Assembly: GCF_030463565.1 (NCBI RefSeq)
Contig: NC_134643.1
Location: 1,684,001 to 1,748,000 of the forward strand
Source: Pelecanus crispus
Taxonomy: Eukaryota > Chordata > Aves > Pelecaniformes > Pelecanidae
Length of the DNA stretch: 64,000 nt
Direction of reading: 5' to 3'
Part shown: one piece after another, positions 32,301 to 45,490 of the stretch
Layout: the number at the start of each line of letters is the position of its first letter
Position numbering within the stretch: the first letter of the stretch is position 1
Notes under the pieces: model-generated
What the model saw: only the letters and a program-made list of their open reading frames with translations
Database searches by the model: none
Told to the model about the DNA's origin: nothing
Translations under genes and position numbers: made by a program

Positions 32301-33061
32301 TTGACTACTTCAAGTGCTCTCTGGGCTACTGGAGATTCGGACGTGGAAGCCACTGTTTCTTCCTGTTGGAAAAGGTCTGCTTGAGCCTAAGCTAAAACAC
32401 AACTTGAAGCACTTCAAACTTAAAATGCCATTTTACTACCCAGGAAAGCTACCAAGCCCCTGGGCTGGGTTTTTCTGAAGGTTTGATCTGGGAAAGGTCA
32501 AACTTCCAGGGAGCTTCTGTGCTGGAAGCTGTATTGAACTTGGATCTTCAGCCTATCAAGGGAAGAAAACTGCAACATCTAAATACTGACAAACTGTCTT
32601 CCACAGAAGCCTGTTCAAGAAGGGAAAGCCTTGATGCACCCATTCCTACCAGGGAGACATCGCTTTGATTTATCTGTTTTTAAACCCTGGAGCAACAAAA
32701 ACAACCTGCGGTTACGCCTTGTAGTTGGTACGTGCCTGTGAGCCATACTGGTGCTCCAAAGGACTCTACTGGAACTTCAGAGCCGACACGTGGGATGGGA
32801 GAACTGCTCCCAGAGATGCCCTCTGCTCCCAGCAAACACTCAACCTGTCCCTTGGCACCCTTCAGCTGCTGTTTCTCACCACCGCCACCCTCCCAAAAGA
32901 AGTTTTCGTATTATACCTACCAAAGAGAAAGAAAAGTGGCACATGCGGGAATTAAGCACCAATTCCCAACAGCTCAACACAAGCAAATGGTGAGCCATTT
33001 TTGTGTATCTGAAGCCCACCCTCTGGTGCTCTGCCAGTGATCAGGGAAGTCATCGGACCAA

Positions 33062-33176
33062 CTGTTCAAAAAACGGGTAGACGTGGCACTTTGGGACATG
33101 GTTTAGTGGACATGGTGGTGTTGGGTTGATGGTTGGACTGATGATCTTAGAGATCCTTTCCAACCTTAACAATTCC
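33062..33176 (+). mobile_element. CR1 LINE 3'-end fragment
   Basis: About 115 bp reading ACGTGGCACTTTGGGACATG, GGTTTAGTGG and then TTGATGGTTGGACTGATGAT with a diverged, shortened tail (AACAATTCCTAG). It is older or more diverged than its neighbour. Confidence 0.88.
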
Positions 33177-33245
33177 TAGTTTTTACTTTCATTAAAAATA
33201 ATCCAGCCACCAAGCCAGGAAACATGAAATTGCTACTCTACCCTT

Positions 33246-33335
33246 AACTGGTTTAGTGGTGGACTTGGTAGTGTTAGGTTAATGGTTGGACTGGATGATC
33301 TTAAAGGTCTTTTCCAACCTAAATGATTCTATGAC
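33246..33335 (+). mobile_element. CR1 LINE 3'-end fragment
   Basis: About 90 bp from ACTGGTTTAGTGGTGGACTT through GATGATCTTAAAGGTCTTTT to AATGATTCTATGA. Only 70 bp separates it from a related fragment in the same orientation. Confidence 0.92.
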
Positions 33336-35885
33336 TGTCAGGGAGATCTTAAAGGAGCGCTTGGCTCTGTAGCCATGAACTACTTCATCTACCTGAAGGC
33401 TCTAATGCTAAGAATCACAGTCTCCAGCTGTATATTGGTAATATTAATGGACATTTACAAGTTCTACGATAAATCCTGACTTGTTTGGGTCTCATACAGA
33501 GAATCACAGGAACTACAAGCCTTGGGACACATCCCTAAGCCTACGCCCATCTCTTCGCTACCACTATGTCAAACAGCTATGCGCTCATAACTAAAAAATG
33601 AAGAAAAGCAGCAATAAATTATGTATTTGCACTACTGCGCTTCCCAGAGCAGAGAAGCTGCTACAATCCATTGCATCAATTTTAACATGTCCAAGGCTAT
33701 TTTTAAAAACGCTACAATATGAGGAATGACAGTGTTTAGCTCTACCTTATACTTGTCATGCAAGCCTGGGAAGAGACAGCAGAGGCAGGACTCTTGGGTA
33801 TATGGAACATGAGACATGTTGCAAGCACTTAAAACTCCTTCCAGATTATCTTCACGGCCTGTACCTGACTGTCAGGATGGAAAAGAGGGAGCAGACTAGC
33901 CCATTTAGCCTCCTTGAGGGATGTCCTCAGTTCTTTCTTGAAGCACCTGCTGTTGGCTAGCATCAGTTTGTTTGCTTTTTTCAAGGCTGCATCTTTTTTA
34001 ATTGCTGTTTCATTAAAGCATAGAGGACACCCAAAGTGTCCCTTGTGTTGGCCCTGGAGATTTTCTCTGACAAACCATTTTGCCTGGAAGCTTGTTCATA
34101 TGAAAAAACAGGCAATGGAGTTCAGGAAACTGAGCAGGCTAGATCTGCAGGGTAGTTTTCTCACAGTCCTGTCATGCAGCTGTCAGAGGAGTCAAGCAAA
34201 GTGGGCTGAAAAACTCAGTATTTAAATCACAGCTTTGCTTGGCCTCATTTGTAGTTCCACCCTCAAACAAAAACTGCAGCTGATGAAGAATCATTTCGCA
34301 TCAGAACAAAGTGACTTGAGTTTTAACCACTCCGGAGTGACGTGGCAGAGCTGATGGAAGGACTCCACTGCCAAATTCCACATCTTTCTGGGATACCTGC
34401 GCTCTCCTAACACGAGCGAGCTTTCACAACGCTCCGTTAGGAAAGCTGCTACACTGGGAGGACGATTAGATCGTTCCTCTCATGGAGGCTCTCATCGTTG
34501 AACAGGCCCTGCAAACCTTTTTGGCAGAGCTCCCACGGACAAACAAGTCTTACGGTTATTCAGTAACAAAACAAACAAACAAACAAAAAAATCACGTGGT
34601 CATGGTCTCTCAAAAACTTAGTTGAAGACCAAATCTGGGCCAAAGGCTGTAAACTTTCCCACTACTAGATTAAACGCTGATTGTGTTCACTGGATCAGGG
34701 GAGAAATAAAGGCCAGGGCTTTGCCATAGGCTTGTCACATCAGGAAATGGTGCCCTGCTCCTGTCTGCATGCAGCTGATTCTAGGAAAGGCAGAGAGCAA
34801 ATTTAAAGTGCAATTCTTATTTTTTATCCTACGTTTGCAAGACTAAATCAATTTGTGTCTCACTTACCAGCTTGCTAGGACAGTCCTTCTATTGCCAGGC
34901 TTATCCAAAAGTATTTGAGAGTCCTTACTGGGAGCCTTCCCTGATCCCAAGGAGGTACTGACTCTATTTCTCAGCCTTGTCTAACATGTCCTTCCAACCC
35001 TTCCAGGAGCAGACATACCAGCACCCTCACCGGCTCTGGCAGCGCTCACCTACCCTCACCAGTCACTGTTAATGTTTAGCCTGGGCTCCCCTAGCTGAGT
35101 TACACGCCTGCGACCACATCCTGCTCACACTAATCACAGGATAAATCATTCCCTTCCTCTTTGAGGGCACCTTTGACACATCAACGCTCATAACCCCGTT
35201 CGGTCCTCTAGATTAAACTCCTCCAATTCTTCCTCTCTCTCCTCTTAAGACACATCTTCAAGACGATCTGCCCTTGTTACACCCTGCCAGACTTTACTAA
35301 TTGGTCTGCAGCCTTCTTAAATGGTAGTCCTTGAACCGCACTGGTAAGCCTCGGCTGGAGTAGGAAGTAGCAAGGAAGGATTACTTGGCATTTACAGAAA
35401 ATTCCTGCTCTGTCACAATACAAAAGTGCTTTCTGCCACAGCATTACCGATTCCTTGATTGCTGCTCTCAGATCACTTTCCACAGAACTGCCAACAAGCC
35501 ACTTTCTATCCAGTAATTGTGCAACTGGATGCTCCCGTTTCAGTTCAGCACTTTTCCTTGTCCCTTCTTCGGTCGCACCCCTTTTCTTCCGAATCGTTTC
35601 TCCGATCTCTCAAAATTGTGTTGAATCCTAACCCAGTTTGCTTACAGCCTTCCCTGCTTAGGGTCTGCTATTGATTTAAAACCCCTGCCCCACACACTGC
35701 GTAGACCGCAGCAGCAGTTCAACCACCCCTTACTTCAGACTGCCCCCATTTAAAATGAACGGGGCCCCTGTAATGGACAGGAATGGGCACTGACACGCAA
35801 ATGCGCAGCAAAGACGGTCCCCATTCCCCCAGGGTGGAATCACAGTAATGCCACTCATTCTGCAACACGTTATTTACGCCCCTAC

Positions 35886-36014
35886 CTTTAATTTTCTGTT
35901 TGTACTCTTCTGGTCGGTGGAGGTACATGGCTGCAGCGTCACCATTTAGAGGATCTATAGGGTTAGGATAGGCCAGCAGCTGGGGCAGGAACGATTCAAA
36001 TATATTGGTGAGAT
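35886..36014 (-). CDS. UBE2H: UBE2H exon 6 (C-terminal part of UBC fold)
   Basis: The 129-bp exon completes an Asp codon and encodes 42 residues starting [20 protein letters not shown] and ending EEYKQKIK, plus the first base of the next Glu. The acceptor is TTGCAG and the donor GTAGGG. It covers the helices after the active-site loop, including the E2-typical 'L-PNP-DPLN-A' segment that packs near the catalytic cysteine. Phase and length agree with the mammalian gene structure. Confidence 0.98.
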
Positions 36015-39000
36015 CTGCAAGTGAAAGACACAGTTGGTCATGTCCACAGACCCACAGTCACTCCGATTAATCATCCTGCAGGCACCAGCACTGGAACAGC
36101 AGCACAAAGCTTCAAGGGCAAACGCACTGAAAATCTGGGCACAAGTTAAAATAAAGGAAACTGCATCAGGGAAAGCACATGCACGGCTGATAAGAGAGCT
36201 TCTGCTGCTGCTGGAGATATGCTGCAGCTCCTCAGCTAACTGCGCAAACTACTCGACACCCCAGCAACGTAGATACAGATATCTGTGGGTTAGGCAAAGA
36301 AGAGGAAGGACACAAGTGTCTTGTTTCCCACTGGGGCTCAGCCCTGGCTTAAAAAAAGGAAAAAAGAAAAACAAACAGTGTTGTGCTTTACCCCCCACTG
36401 AATTCTTCCCCTACTTCTGCCTCATTCTATTACTGTCTTTAAATGTCTTATGCTCCATGACTAAATTGATGTGTCTCGAGCACAAAGCATCTTCCAGAGC
36501 ACTTTAGATGATTGTGTTAATAGAAAGAGCAACCAACAAGTCCCTCCAACTCAAAACAATTTGCAGAATGTCAAGAGCTCACATTAACACCTTGGTGCCA
36601 GTTGGCATCTGTCACTAAATAATCCACAACAGGAAACATACTTCTGGTGCCGATGAGTAATTGTGGATACGCGAAACCCTCTTCCCACATCCCTAAGACG
36701 ACAAGTACCACACTTCAGCGATGGTGGTGTTCAGAAACAAGCCCTGCGTCATCACTTCTCCTCGGGGGCCTTCCAAAGGACCACGTGCACCCACGCAGAC
36801 CAGAGATTAAACCCCCAGTGCAGGGCTGCGTGCCAGGTTTTGCTCTAGCCAGCCACTGGAGAGCTGCTGATACAGGTAGACCAGCATTCGTTACGTAGGG
36901 TTTTCTGTTGGGTTTTGTTTGTGAATATTTTACGCATCTTTTATCAGGATCCCCCTTTCCTCCCTAATTAAAGGGAGTGTCTCTCTCCTGGCGGCAGAGA
37001 AATCCTGCCTGTGGATGAGCATCACCAGTCCCCTCCAGCATGGATCGAAGTGGAGCTGTCAAGAAGGGAAGCCCAACGTTCCCCAGGATCCACCACATGA
37101 GCAGGTAACCATCTCAACCTGCCTCTTACAGGAACAAGACTGTGTGATTATTCCTGAGCCCAGCCATCACCGAGCCTCACGGAGCTGCTAAATTCCAACC
37201 AAATCTGACGGAGAGCAGGGACCTCAGAGCTCTTAACTTTCTAAAAGATTCATCAAAATGCGTGGGCAGGTAGGGGGAGAGATCTCCAAGTGCTCTCCCT
37301 GTGCAAATGGTTACTCTGGCTCTGGGCCACAGCCACAGAAAACCAGACTCTAACTTCATCGCCAGCAAAGATGCAACCTTGGAAGAGCTGCACAGTAGGT
37401 CCAGGCAGATCATCGTCACCGCCTGATGTTACCACCTCTGCAAACCTACCAACGGGCGTGCTTTCAGAATGTGCTTTCAGATCTTGCTCAAAAGGATCAA
37501 AGGAGACTCGAGGTTCTGTCAGTTCTTCCCTCCTGCATCAACACATCCAGGACGTACAGACACTGCGCTATGACTACTTCAGTCGCCCATTCAGCATAAA
37601 CCCTGCTGAACAGGAGGAAAGGGATTTATACACCATGGCTTTATACACTCAGGAGCGTACGGTTCATTAGAGCTGATACTGCATCACCCCGCTGCAAAAA
37701 GCAACGACACCGATTGCTATGGATAGCGATCGGCTGGTCTCTGCTGTACAGGGACATCACTAAGAAATTACATTGTTTTACCCTGAAATCTCTTTCTACT
37801 ACAGAAGCTGTTGCCCCTTCCAATACTGGCAGGACAATGACAAAGCCCTTCAGAGCACACATGGTACCTTGACCAAGTTTACCACGGTTGGCACACTGAG
37901 CGGCCAGATGCCACCAACTGCTTCTAGGATGAAGCACAACAGCAACGGGGAGAAGGATCCTAATCCAAAAAGGGACCACAAAAACCAGTGAGAATGCTCT
38001 AGAAGAATATTTTCTGCTGTACTAGTGGCTTGCCCTTGACAAACCAGTTAAACCTCCCAGGGATTGGGTTCAGAAACCGTCAGCAAGAAGTTGACTTTAG
38101 TTTGTGAAACCACCTGCTCTTGGGACAAGTCTCTCCACAGAGCAGGCTCAGATCAAGTACCTCTTCGTGGCCATTAGACAAGTAAAGTCTCATGTAGGCT
38201 GAGCAAGCAGACCCCTGGAAGGCCACCTTGGCTCACAGGATACAGTGCAGGGATTTTATTTTTTGTCTTTAAGAGACCTCATTAATTTCCCTCTTCTTTC
38301 AAATCCCCAAAAGTGGCATTAGTTTAGCAGGAACTAGTTGAACATGTGCACGACGCCCAACCATAGCACTAAGGACTTGATACTTCATTAGGGAAAGAGA
38401 GGGAATTTAACCACAAGGTCTTCATGAATTTATTGGTAGCTATTCTGGGTCTCTTCCACCTTAGTTGCTCCTTGAATTATCTGACCCGTTTCCTCTGCCA
38501 GCGCAGGAGCGCTCTGGTTTAAAGGGGTGACACCCCAAACACCACAGCTGTGCTGAGATACACTGAGGAATATTATTTCCCCCTTTTGATTTCGTGTTCA
38601 GAAATGGGCCACCTCCCAACTTCAGACAAGGAGGCAAAGCCCTGGCAATGAAGAGGTGATGTAGGCGCTCTAGAGTTGATGACTTCTGAGCGAAGGGGCA
38701 GAGTGAATGCAGTCACCCCAGCGTCCTCCCTGCAGCTTCAAGGCACCCTGCAGCAAGGCAAGGGAAGTTCTGCAATAAGATGATTGTCAAGCGATGCACT
38801 TTCTAATGCCAAGTTTCACCAGTTACTGTGGAAGATGCTCTGTACAGAATACACACCTTCGAGTTGCCTTACACCTATCACCGACCTCACAAGGACAAAT
38901 GGAGATTTTTGCATGCTTGCTGATATTAATACATCGCAAGCACAGCAAACACCAGTTGTTTTTTTCTACCTTTATGAGCAATAACAATGACAAAAATACA

Positions 39001-40432
39001 GCAGCAGTCATTAGGAAACCTCTCACAGAAAGCCCTCCTATGAAACTGTTTGGAAATAGTGCAGAAACCCCACTGTGACCGTCTGTGAGAGCATGCTGCA
39101 GAACAGGGAGGCTGTCCACGCATGGCTTCCAAAGCAGAACCCAGACAGCCAGAGCACAAAACCCAGCACCACAGTTACACTGGAGCAATTTTGTCCAGCT
39201 ATCCCCACGATCCGCAGGTGTCATTTAAGGCTGTGGAACAGCAGCACACGCTGAGCTGAACTGGATTCTGCTGCCAACGGGACCAGGCAGGTTCATCCCC
39301 AACAGAGGGCTTGGTTTGCTAACACTGCTTTAATTCCTCCGCCTCGCATCAGATCCTCCCAGGACACAAGAGCATCCTCTTCCTCCATTAGCAACACCAC
39401 CTGGGTCACGGCTAAACTGATCTCTCGCAACAAAACCACGTGAAGCATATGCCATGCATCTACTACACGAGGACTTCAGGCATTCTGATGAGGAGTAAAG
39501 TTCAACAAGTTGCTATAGCAATTTCCCACCCAGGATTCACCAAGTCTGGTATTTCCTTACAAATTGTGCTTGCGAGGAAAGTGAAGTAAGCTTGTCTCTC
39601 TAGCAACTGCTCCAAAGCTTCAACTTTACATAGGTAAAATCAGTTTTTCATGGAAGAACGTGAAAGATTTGATATGCACATTCCCCTGAATACTCTTCCG
39701 CAAAGCATAATTGGAACATCTGAAGTTCACATTTTTAAAATGCAGCCAACCTACACTACATAACTCAGCTTTATTCCTTTTAACAATTTCACCTTTCCCT
39801 AAATGCTATTTTAACGGGTCTTCAGCTACCAGCTGATCTTTTTATATTTCTAAAAAGGAGACTTATAGCCAGAAATGACCTAATGGGAAACCCAAAACAT
39901 TCTGCAGCAAGCAGTGCAGTCATTAGATGCAACACCACTTCCTAGCCTGCAATGAAACGATGCTGCCATGACAAACGGGAACAGTTTCTGGTCCCATCTT
40001 CTGTAGAAGTGGGATCATAGCCTTGCGCACAAAGAACACCAGCTCGAATGCATGTACAAAACGTGGATGGGGTAGCTGGAATTAGGTTTCACTTTATCTA
40101 AAGTCACTGCTCTCTTTCAATGCTGAATCATGGTGGGGTGCTGTTGTGCAGTTGCCAGACAATGCCAAGCAATGGACTGAAGGATCCTTTGTGAGGTTTA
40201 TGGAATATTTTTGCCTCTCTGCCATAAAAACAGGTTATGAAAGTATTTTCACATGAAAATCTTGTTTTTCACGTGATCTTGGTTCAGTGAGGAGTCTAAA
40301 ACTTTGGTAAAATAAAAAAAAAAACAAACCCAAAAGTTGGCCTAAGATATCTGTCTCCAGCAAGCTGTGTTGTGTTAAGACACCAAATACAGATGTTCAC
40401 ATGATCAGCTTTCAGGGGAATGCCAAACTCAC
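36015..40432 (-). other. UBE2H: UBE2H intron 5
   Basis: A 4.4-kb AT-moderate intron with GT and AG ends. I see no other gene, transposon or structured repeat in it. Confidence 0.9.
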
Positions 40433-40485
40433 CGTAGAGAGCTGTCCAAGTTTGATTGATTACATCTAGACATACAGTTCCTGAC
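40433..40485 (-). CDS. UBE2H: UBE2H exon 5 (catalytic cysteine exon)
   Basis: The 53-bp exon encodes SGTVCLDVINQTWTALY. The cysteine is the active-site Cys87, which carries ubiquitin as a thioester before transfer to substrate or E3. UBE2H is the dedicated E2 of the CTLH/GID (MAEA-RMND5A) E3 complex and was first known for in vitro histone ubiquitylation. Acceptor is TTTCAG and donor GTGAGT. The AG at 40481-40482, four bases inside the exon, would break the frame, so the upstream AG is the real one. Confidence 0.98.
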
Positions 40486-41187
40486 CTGAAACATATGGAA
40501 AGGATGGAATTAAACACAGTCACACTCAAAATACTCTGGGGATTTAATATAATCTACCCCCTCCCTTCCCCTGCCCTGCCTCTGCCCCACTGTTTCAGAT
40601 AAGCTATGATTTACTCCTATCTTGTGGTTAATAGAGGGGCAGCCTTTAACTACATGAATCTTCATACTCTGCACAAAAGAAAGTAAATTGGAGCCTTTAC
40701 TGAATTAGTTGGTCCGTGTGCGGCTCTGCTGGAGAGACTGAAGCCTACGTGGCTCCCCTTAACAAACCTTAAGTGAAAAAAATGTGGCAGAAAAGATGTT
40801 TTGAAGAATTTTAGTATAGACGTGAACTTCAGCTAAAGAGGGAGCTATGGCTTAGCCGACGCTGATCCTTGTTTCTAGAAAGCCGGCACGATGCCAATGA
40901 GGAGGGGGACTGGCAACCTTGAATTTTCTGTAAATGAAGCATGTTGCAATACAAAGACTGCATCTACAAGAGAGTCTGCAGCATGCAGCTATCTAGTCTT
41001 GCCCGCAGCCTGACCCACTCCTGAAAGTTAACTTGCAACAACATCTACTTCCATCAAATCCCCCACTCTGGACTCTTAAGACTGATGAAAGCATTGTTCA
41101 ATTCATCAGTGTATTATTGTGAAGCCCAAATACAGTTACAATTAGACAAACTCCTTAGAAAAAAACACACACTAGGGATTTACTTAC
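40486..41187 (-). other. UBE2H: UBE2H intron 4
   Basis: A 0.7-kb intron with GT and AG ends; nothing further is seen. Confidence 0.92.
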
Positions 41188-41227
41188 GCTTCGTCAATGT
41201 TGGGATGGAAAATTTTATTCATGAATC
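41188..41227 (-). CDS. UBE2H: UBE2H exon 4 (HPN motif exon)
   Basis: The 40-bp exon encodes the end of Gly69 and FMNKIFHPNIDE plus two bases of Ala82. HPN (residues 76-78) is the signature of active E2 enzymes; its asparagine stabilises the oxyanion during ubiquitin transfer. The acceptor is TTTGCAG and the donor GTAAGT. At 40 bp this is the smallest exon in the gene and would be missed by a length-filtered ORF search. Confidence 0.97.
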
Positions 41228-42405
41228 CTGCAAAGAGACACACTGGTAAATAGCAGAAAACAGCCAAAGACTTTTTTCTTTTTCTTTTTTTTTTTTTTTT
41301 TCACAAGAGAAGTCTGGAATTTACTGAACCCAGACTCATCTGACTAGTTTCAAAGAAAACCCAGCCTTAGCTATATATAGCTATGTAACCTTTAAAATAT
41401 GCAGACAACATTCTGACCCTAGGGTCCTTGTCCATTCCCTCAAAATTCAGCAAAACCCTCTGCTTACAGTGCAACCGTACCACAAAGGTTTTGTGGTTCA
41501 GTATTATCTTGAAAAGCACTGCCCATCAGCACAATCGAGAACCCACATCTGACGAAGTGTTTTTAAAAGCTGCAAGGATCTTCTGAATAAACACTAAACA
41601 CAAAACTTAAGCTCAACATTCGCTTTAAGATTAATTTTTTTTTTTAATGTCTCCCAACAAAGATTTTCTGTGACCTTGAAGTCACAACATTAGTCTACAT
41701 CTGTAAGCCATTCAGGGGCAGAGACTGGTGCAGAGAGTTAATATTTCAAGCTTTGCATCAATACAGCAATTAATTCATCAGTTGGTACCTCTGGTCTCCT
41801 AGAAAAGAAAACAGCTCAGATGCAAGGTCTAGAATGAGAAAGCTTGTCGTGGCTTTGTCCACATTTCAGACTTCTGGATTTGACAGTGCTTTCTTTGTTC
41901 CGACTTGCAAATTAAATTGTTAAAAAAAAGTCCTGCGGTTTCAAGACTTACGACATCATGGTAGAAGATGCCTCACACTTTAAAGACTGCATCTGATAGC
42001 AGCAGCTAGTGGTAAGCCGTGTTTGCCAGCTGCCTACCTTAACCTCAAGTTCAAGACAGATGGCACCTCAAAACCACTCCCCTCTTCTCCCACAAATAGA
42101 GTTTATAAAACAAAGATATTAAAGGAATTATAATACACCATAGTTGGCACCATAGCCTGTGTAGAAGTAAAGCACATCCACCCCAAAAGCAACGTTAAGC
42201 GTTTCAGATGATGGCCGTGATGCAGAATCCAGCTTCCAAACTCCTCCCTTTCCTTTCAATAGGAGGAACCCAAATACCCGGGTGCGGGACACATCCCCAG
42301 CGCAGAACGGACATGGTGCAGGGATACAAAACTGGGTTTTCCAGTTATTTCACTGCCAAATGGATCGAGTATTCCTATACACTTCTGCTGGCTTGGCCGA
42401 ATCAC

Positions 42406-42508
42406 CCTTAACTGGTTTAGTGGTGGACTTAGTAATGTTAGGTTAATGGTTGGGCTGGATGATCTTAAAGGTCTTTTCCAACCTAAACGATTCTATGATT
42501 CTATGATT
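42406..42508 (+). mobile_element. CR1 LINE 3'-end fragment
   Basis: About 100 bp starting CCTTAACTGGTTTAGTGGTG and ending in two full TGATTCTATGA-type tail repeats. It shares its 5' end with the copy at 33.25 kb. Confidence 0.93.
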
Positions 42509-45385
42509 TGGGGCCTGCCCAGCAGGGCTGCTGCAACCCTTGTTTTAGTACCAGGTTAAGCTGCTTCCAGATCTTAGCATTGGGTTTTTTTCAGAACTTA
42601 AAATAAAACCTTCCTTCCTCTGTTGTACTGCCATCCTGCAGCCCGTAAAGCCCTACAAACACTGCCATGTGGGAACGGCGCCTTTCTGCAATAAGCAGAA
42701 ACCTACTTTAGCTACAGGCAACTATTTCTTCTGAAAAAGGTCCACCTTTATAAAAACGGGTAAGAAATTTAGGTTTGGGATATTGACTCAGCCCATTTAA
42801 AAAGCTCCTTCCAGGACTCAAAACACACCGAAGTTTTCTCTCCAGAGCAGCCCAAGCAGGGTAGAAACACGTCACTGTTTACCGTTCAGCAAACTCCCTA
42901 CCTTCACCACCTTTATCCAGCCACTCCAGGCGAGACACTGCGGTAGCGCTGCTGTACCACCTCTGCCCAAACAAGGAGTGATCGTGATTTGAGTGACAGC
43001 ATGGTTCCCATCTGGGGTAAGAGCTGACATATGGATTTAACTCCCTTTCCTTCCATGTATTATGACACAAATATAATTTCGTGTTTACTTGTACTGCTTG
43101 GATTTTGCATAAATACAACGCAAGGCTGAAACGATGCCCGAAGCCAGAATAATCTCTAAAAGAAGAACCGAGAATTGCGTAAACAACTCCACGCTAACAA
43201 GTGTCTTTCAGGAATACCTTGCCATGATTTAGCTTGAAAAACTGAAGCAGACTTAAAAAGGGAAGCCATAGTTCCATCAAATATTTACGTTACGGCAGCT
43301 CTCACAGGTTTAAATCAGGTCACGGATCCATTATGCCGGCACTGGAGAGCTACAGCGAGCACCGATCCCGATTCTAAATCCTGTCTCTCTCTTAGAAGGG
43401 GGAAAATAAAAAACCCAAAAGGTTAAGTTTCTCATAAAGCAGAACAGAAGAAGGGATGGGGGGAAGACACCAGGTAACAAGAACAGGACGATAACATGCA
43501 GACCTGCTGAATTAAACACTCCTTGTTCTGGTATCTGGGACACAGGCTGGCTCTCTTTAACCCAGCTAGACGCAAGCATCCCTCTGCCTTCTCTCATTTT
43601 GGTTTTCTGATCATCTCACCTATTTCCCAGTACCTTCTACCACAGCCACCTGCAGCTGGTTGGACAAGGCTGTGCTGCAAACCCACCTGTAAGGTTTTGG
43701 TCATTCACACACTTACAGCATTTACGCTGCACTCAATATGCAGGGAGACGAGATTAGTTTGTCCGCTCAAGCAGCTCCTGTGCTAGCAATTTGTAATTCT
43801 TCCCCATCGTCTTTGCATTCACCCAGGCAAGAAACAATCCATTCTTTCATGTTGTCCTTGGTCTCAAGCTTTGCAAATGAAACAGTTGTTCTCCAAGAAA
43901 GGACACAAGCATCCTCTCCCCGCACTCCTAGTTTCCTAGGTTGTTGCCACATCTTCTTGCAACTCTTCAAAGTCCCCCAGTCTCAATTCTCCTACAGACA
44001 CAAACCACCCAGGCCAAGAGCAGCTCTGTTCATATCTTTCCTTTTCCCGACCCAGAAATAAGCTCAAACTATTATCTCCTCCTTTATTCAAAATGGTCAC
44101 CTGCAGCGATAAAGCACTAACATTGCTCCAATAATACTGACTTGCTCTGTATTTATTTTTACAAATACAAAAGACAAAGGAAGTATAAGGCCAGGAGTAA
44201 AAAAAAAAAACCTCCCAAGCCAGCATAAACACTGGGGCAGGTTTACTGCCATAGTCTTGAACACAGCACACCCCAATTAATATACCGTGAAGAACTCCAG
44301 GTGAGCACTCCACAAAAAGTGCCAAGGGACAGGCTCTTGATTTTGGGTTCTCACCATGGCCTGGAGCATGAAGCTGAGGACACAGCCTGAACAGTCGTGA
44401 TTCTGTGTGCTGGACTGGCTGTAAACACTTAAATTTAACGTTTCAAAATGATATTCACACTGAACCCTGGCAAAGTCAACGCTTAGGAGGAATTCGAGCA
44501 GCAGAATGGTTGCAGTCCACCCTTTCCATACAGAGACATCAAGATGCAGGATTGCCTTTGAAGGTAAAGCAGGACCGTATAAAATCCGTATGGGCAAAAA
44601 ACCTTTGGGCAATAACAGAAAAGAACCTGTACATCCACAAAAGAGTTACACCACAGAAAGGGACACATCTGTTCCGATATTGGAAGACGCCGAGACCAAT
44701 ATGCAGATGCTGACCTTCAAGAACGCTGGTATTTCAGCAATAGCCCTGGAGTAATCACTCCTTGGGCTGACAAAATCTTTCAAGAGAAGCACATTTTTAA
44801 ATTAAAAATCAGCTAACTGAAAGGCTGTCAATCTTCCTGGAGGCTGCGAACACAGGAACATTCATAAAGCTCCAGCAGCTGGACGTATGCCAGCATGAAA
44901 TGAAGTGCTCTCACCACGCTCACGCATCAACCATGGATGGGTCTGATCGTCCAGGGCACTGACTCGCAGTTGGGTCAAAGCGGTCGCTCCGAGGATCGCA
45001 CGCCGTGGCTGGACGATAGCTGAACGTTGCTCTCCAGGTGAGCAAAACCACAGTGCGTAAACAGGAAGGAACTTCAGCCTTAGGTTGACGTCAACATCTC
45101 TCCTGAACAGCTCCAGGCTAAAGGATACGGCTGGAAGGCACCATCAGAACTGATGCGCTGTCGTGAGCTGCTCTGCCAGCAAGTTCTCCTCCAAGAGGCA
45201 AAGCCCAAATACCTGGATAACTTAGAGAATGCTGAGGACTCCCAAGGCACCTCTCGTTGTCCTGTGGAGTCATTAGGCAGAAAGCTCCTGCAAGAGGTTG
45301 TTCCTCATTGATCGCTCCCCTATCGCTATGCCTATGGGGCTGGACTGTGATTTAGAAAGGGTCCCCTACCTTGGCACAGCCCCTG

Positions 45386-45490
45386 TAGAATCATAAAATG
45401 TTTTTTGGGTTGGAAGGGACCTTAAAGATCATCCAGTTCCAACCCCCTGCCATACACAGGGACACCTTCCACTAGATCAGGTTGCTCATC
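45386..45490 (-). mobile_element. CR1 LINE 3'-end fragment, minus strand
   Basis: The plus strand starts TAGAATCATAAAATG, then GGGTTGGAAGGGACCTTAAA and CATCCAGTTCCAACCCC, the complement of the CR1 3' end. It is truncated after about 105 bp at GATCAGGTTGCTC. Confidence 0.92.

Larger units (their letters stand above)
29391..35885 (-). other. UBE2H: UBE2H intron 6
   Basis: A 6.5-kb intron with GT and AG ends. It holds two CR1 fragments near 33.1 and 33.3 kb. Open frames on either strand near 30.3-31.3 kb have no recognisable family and no splice support, so nothing else is annotated. Confidence 0.9.
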
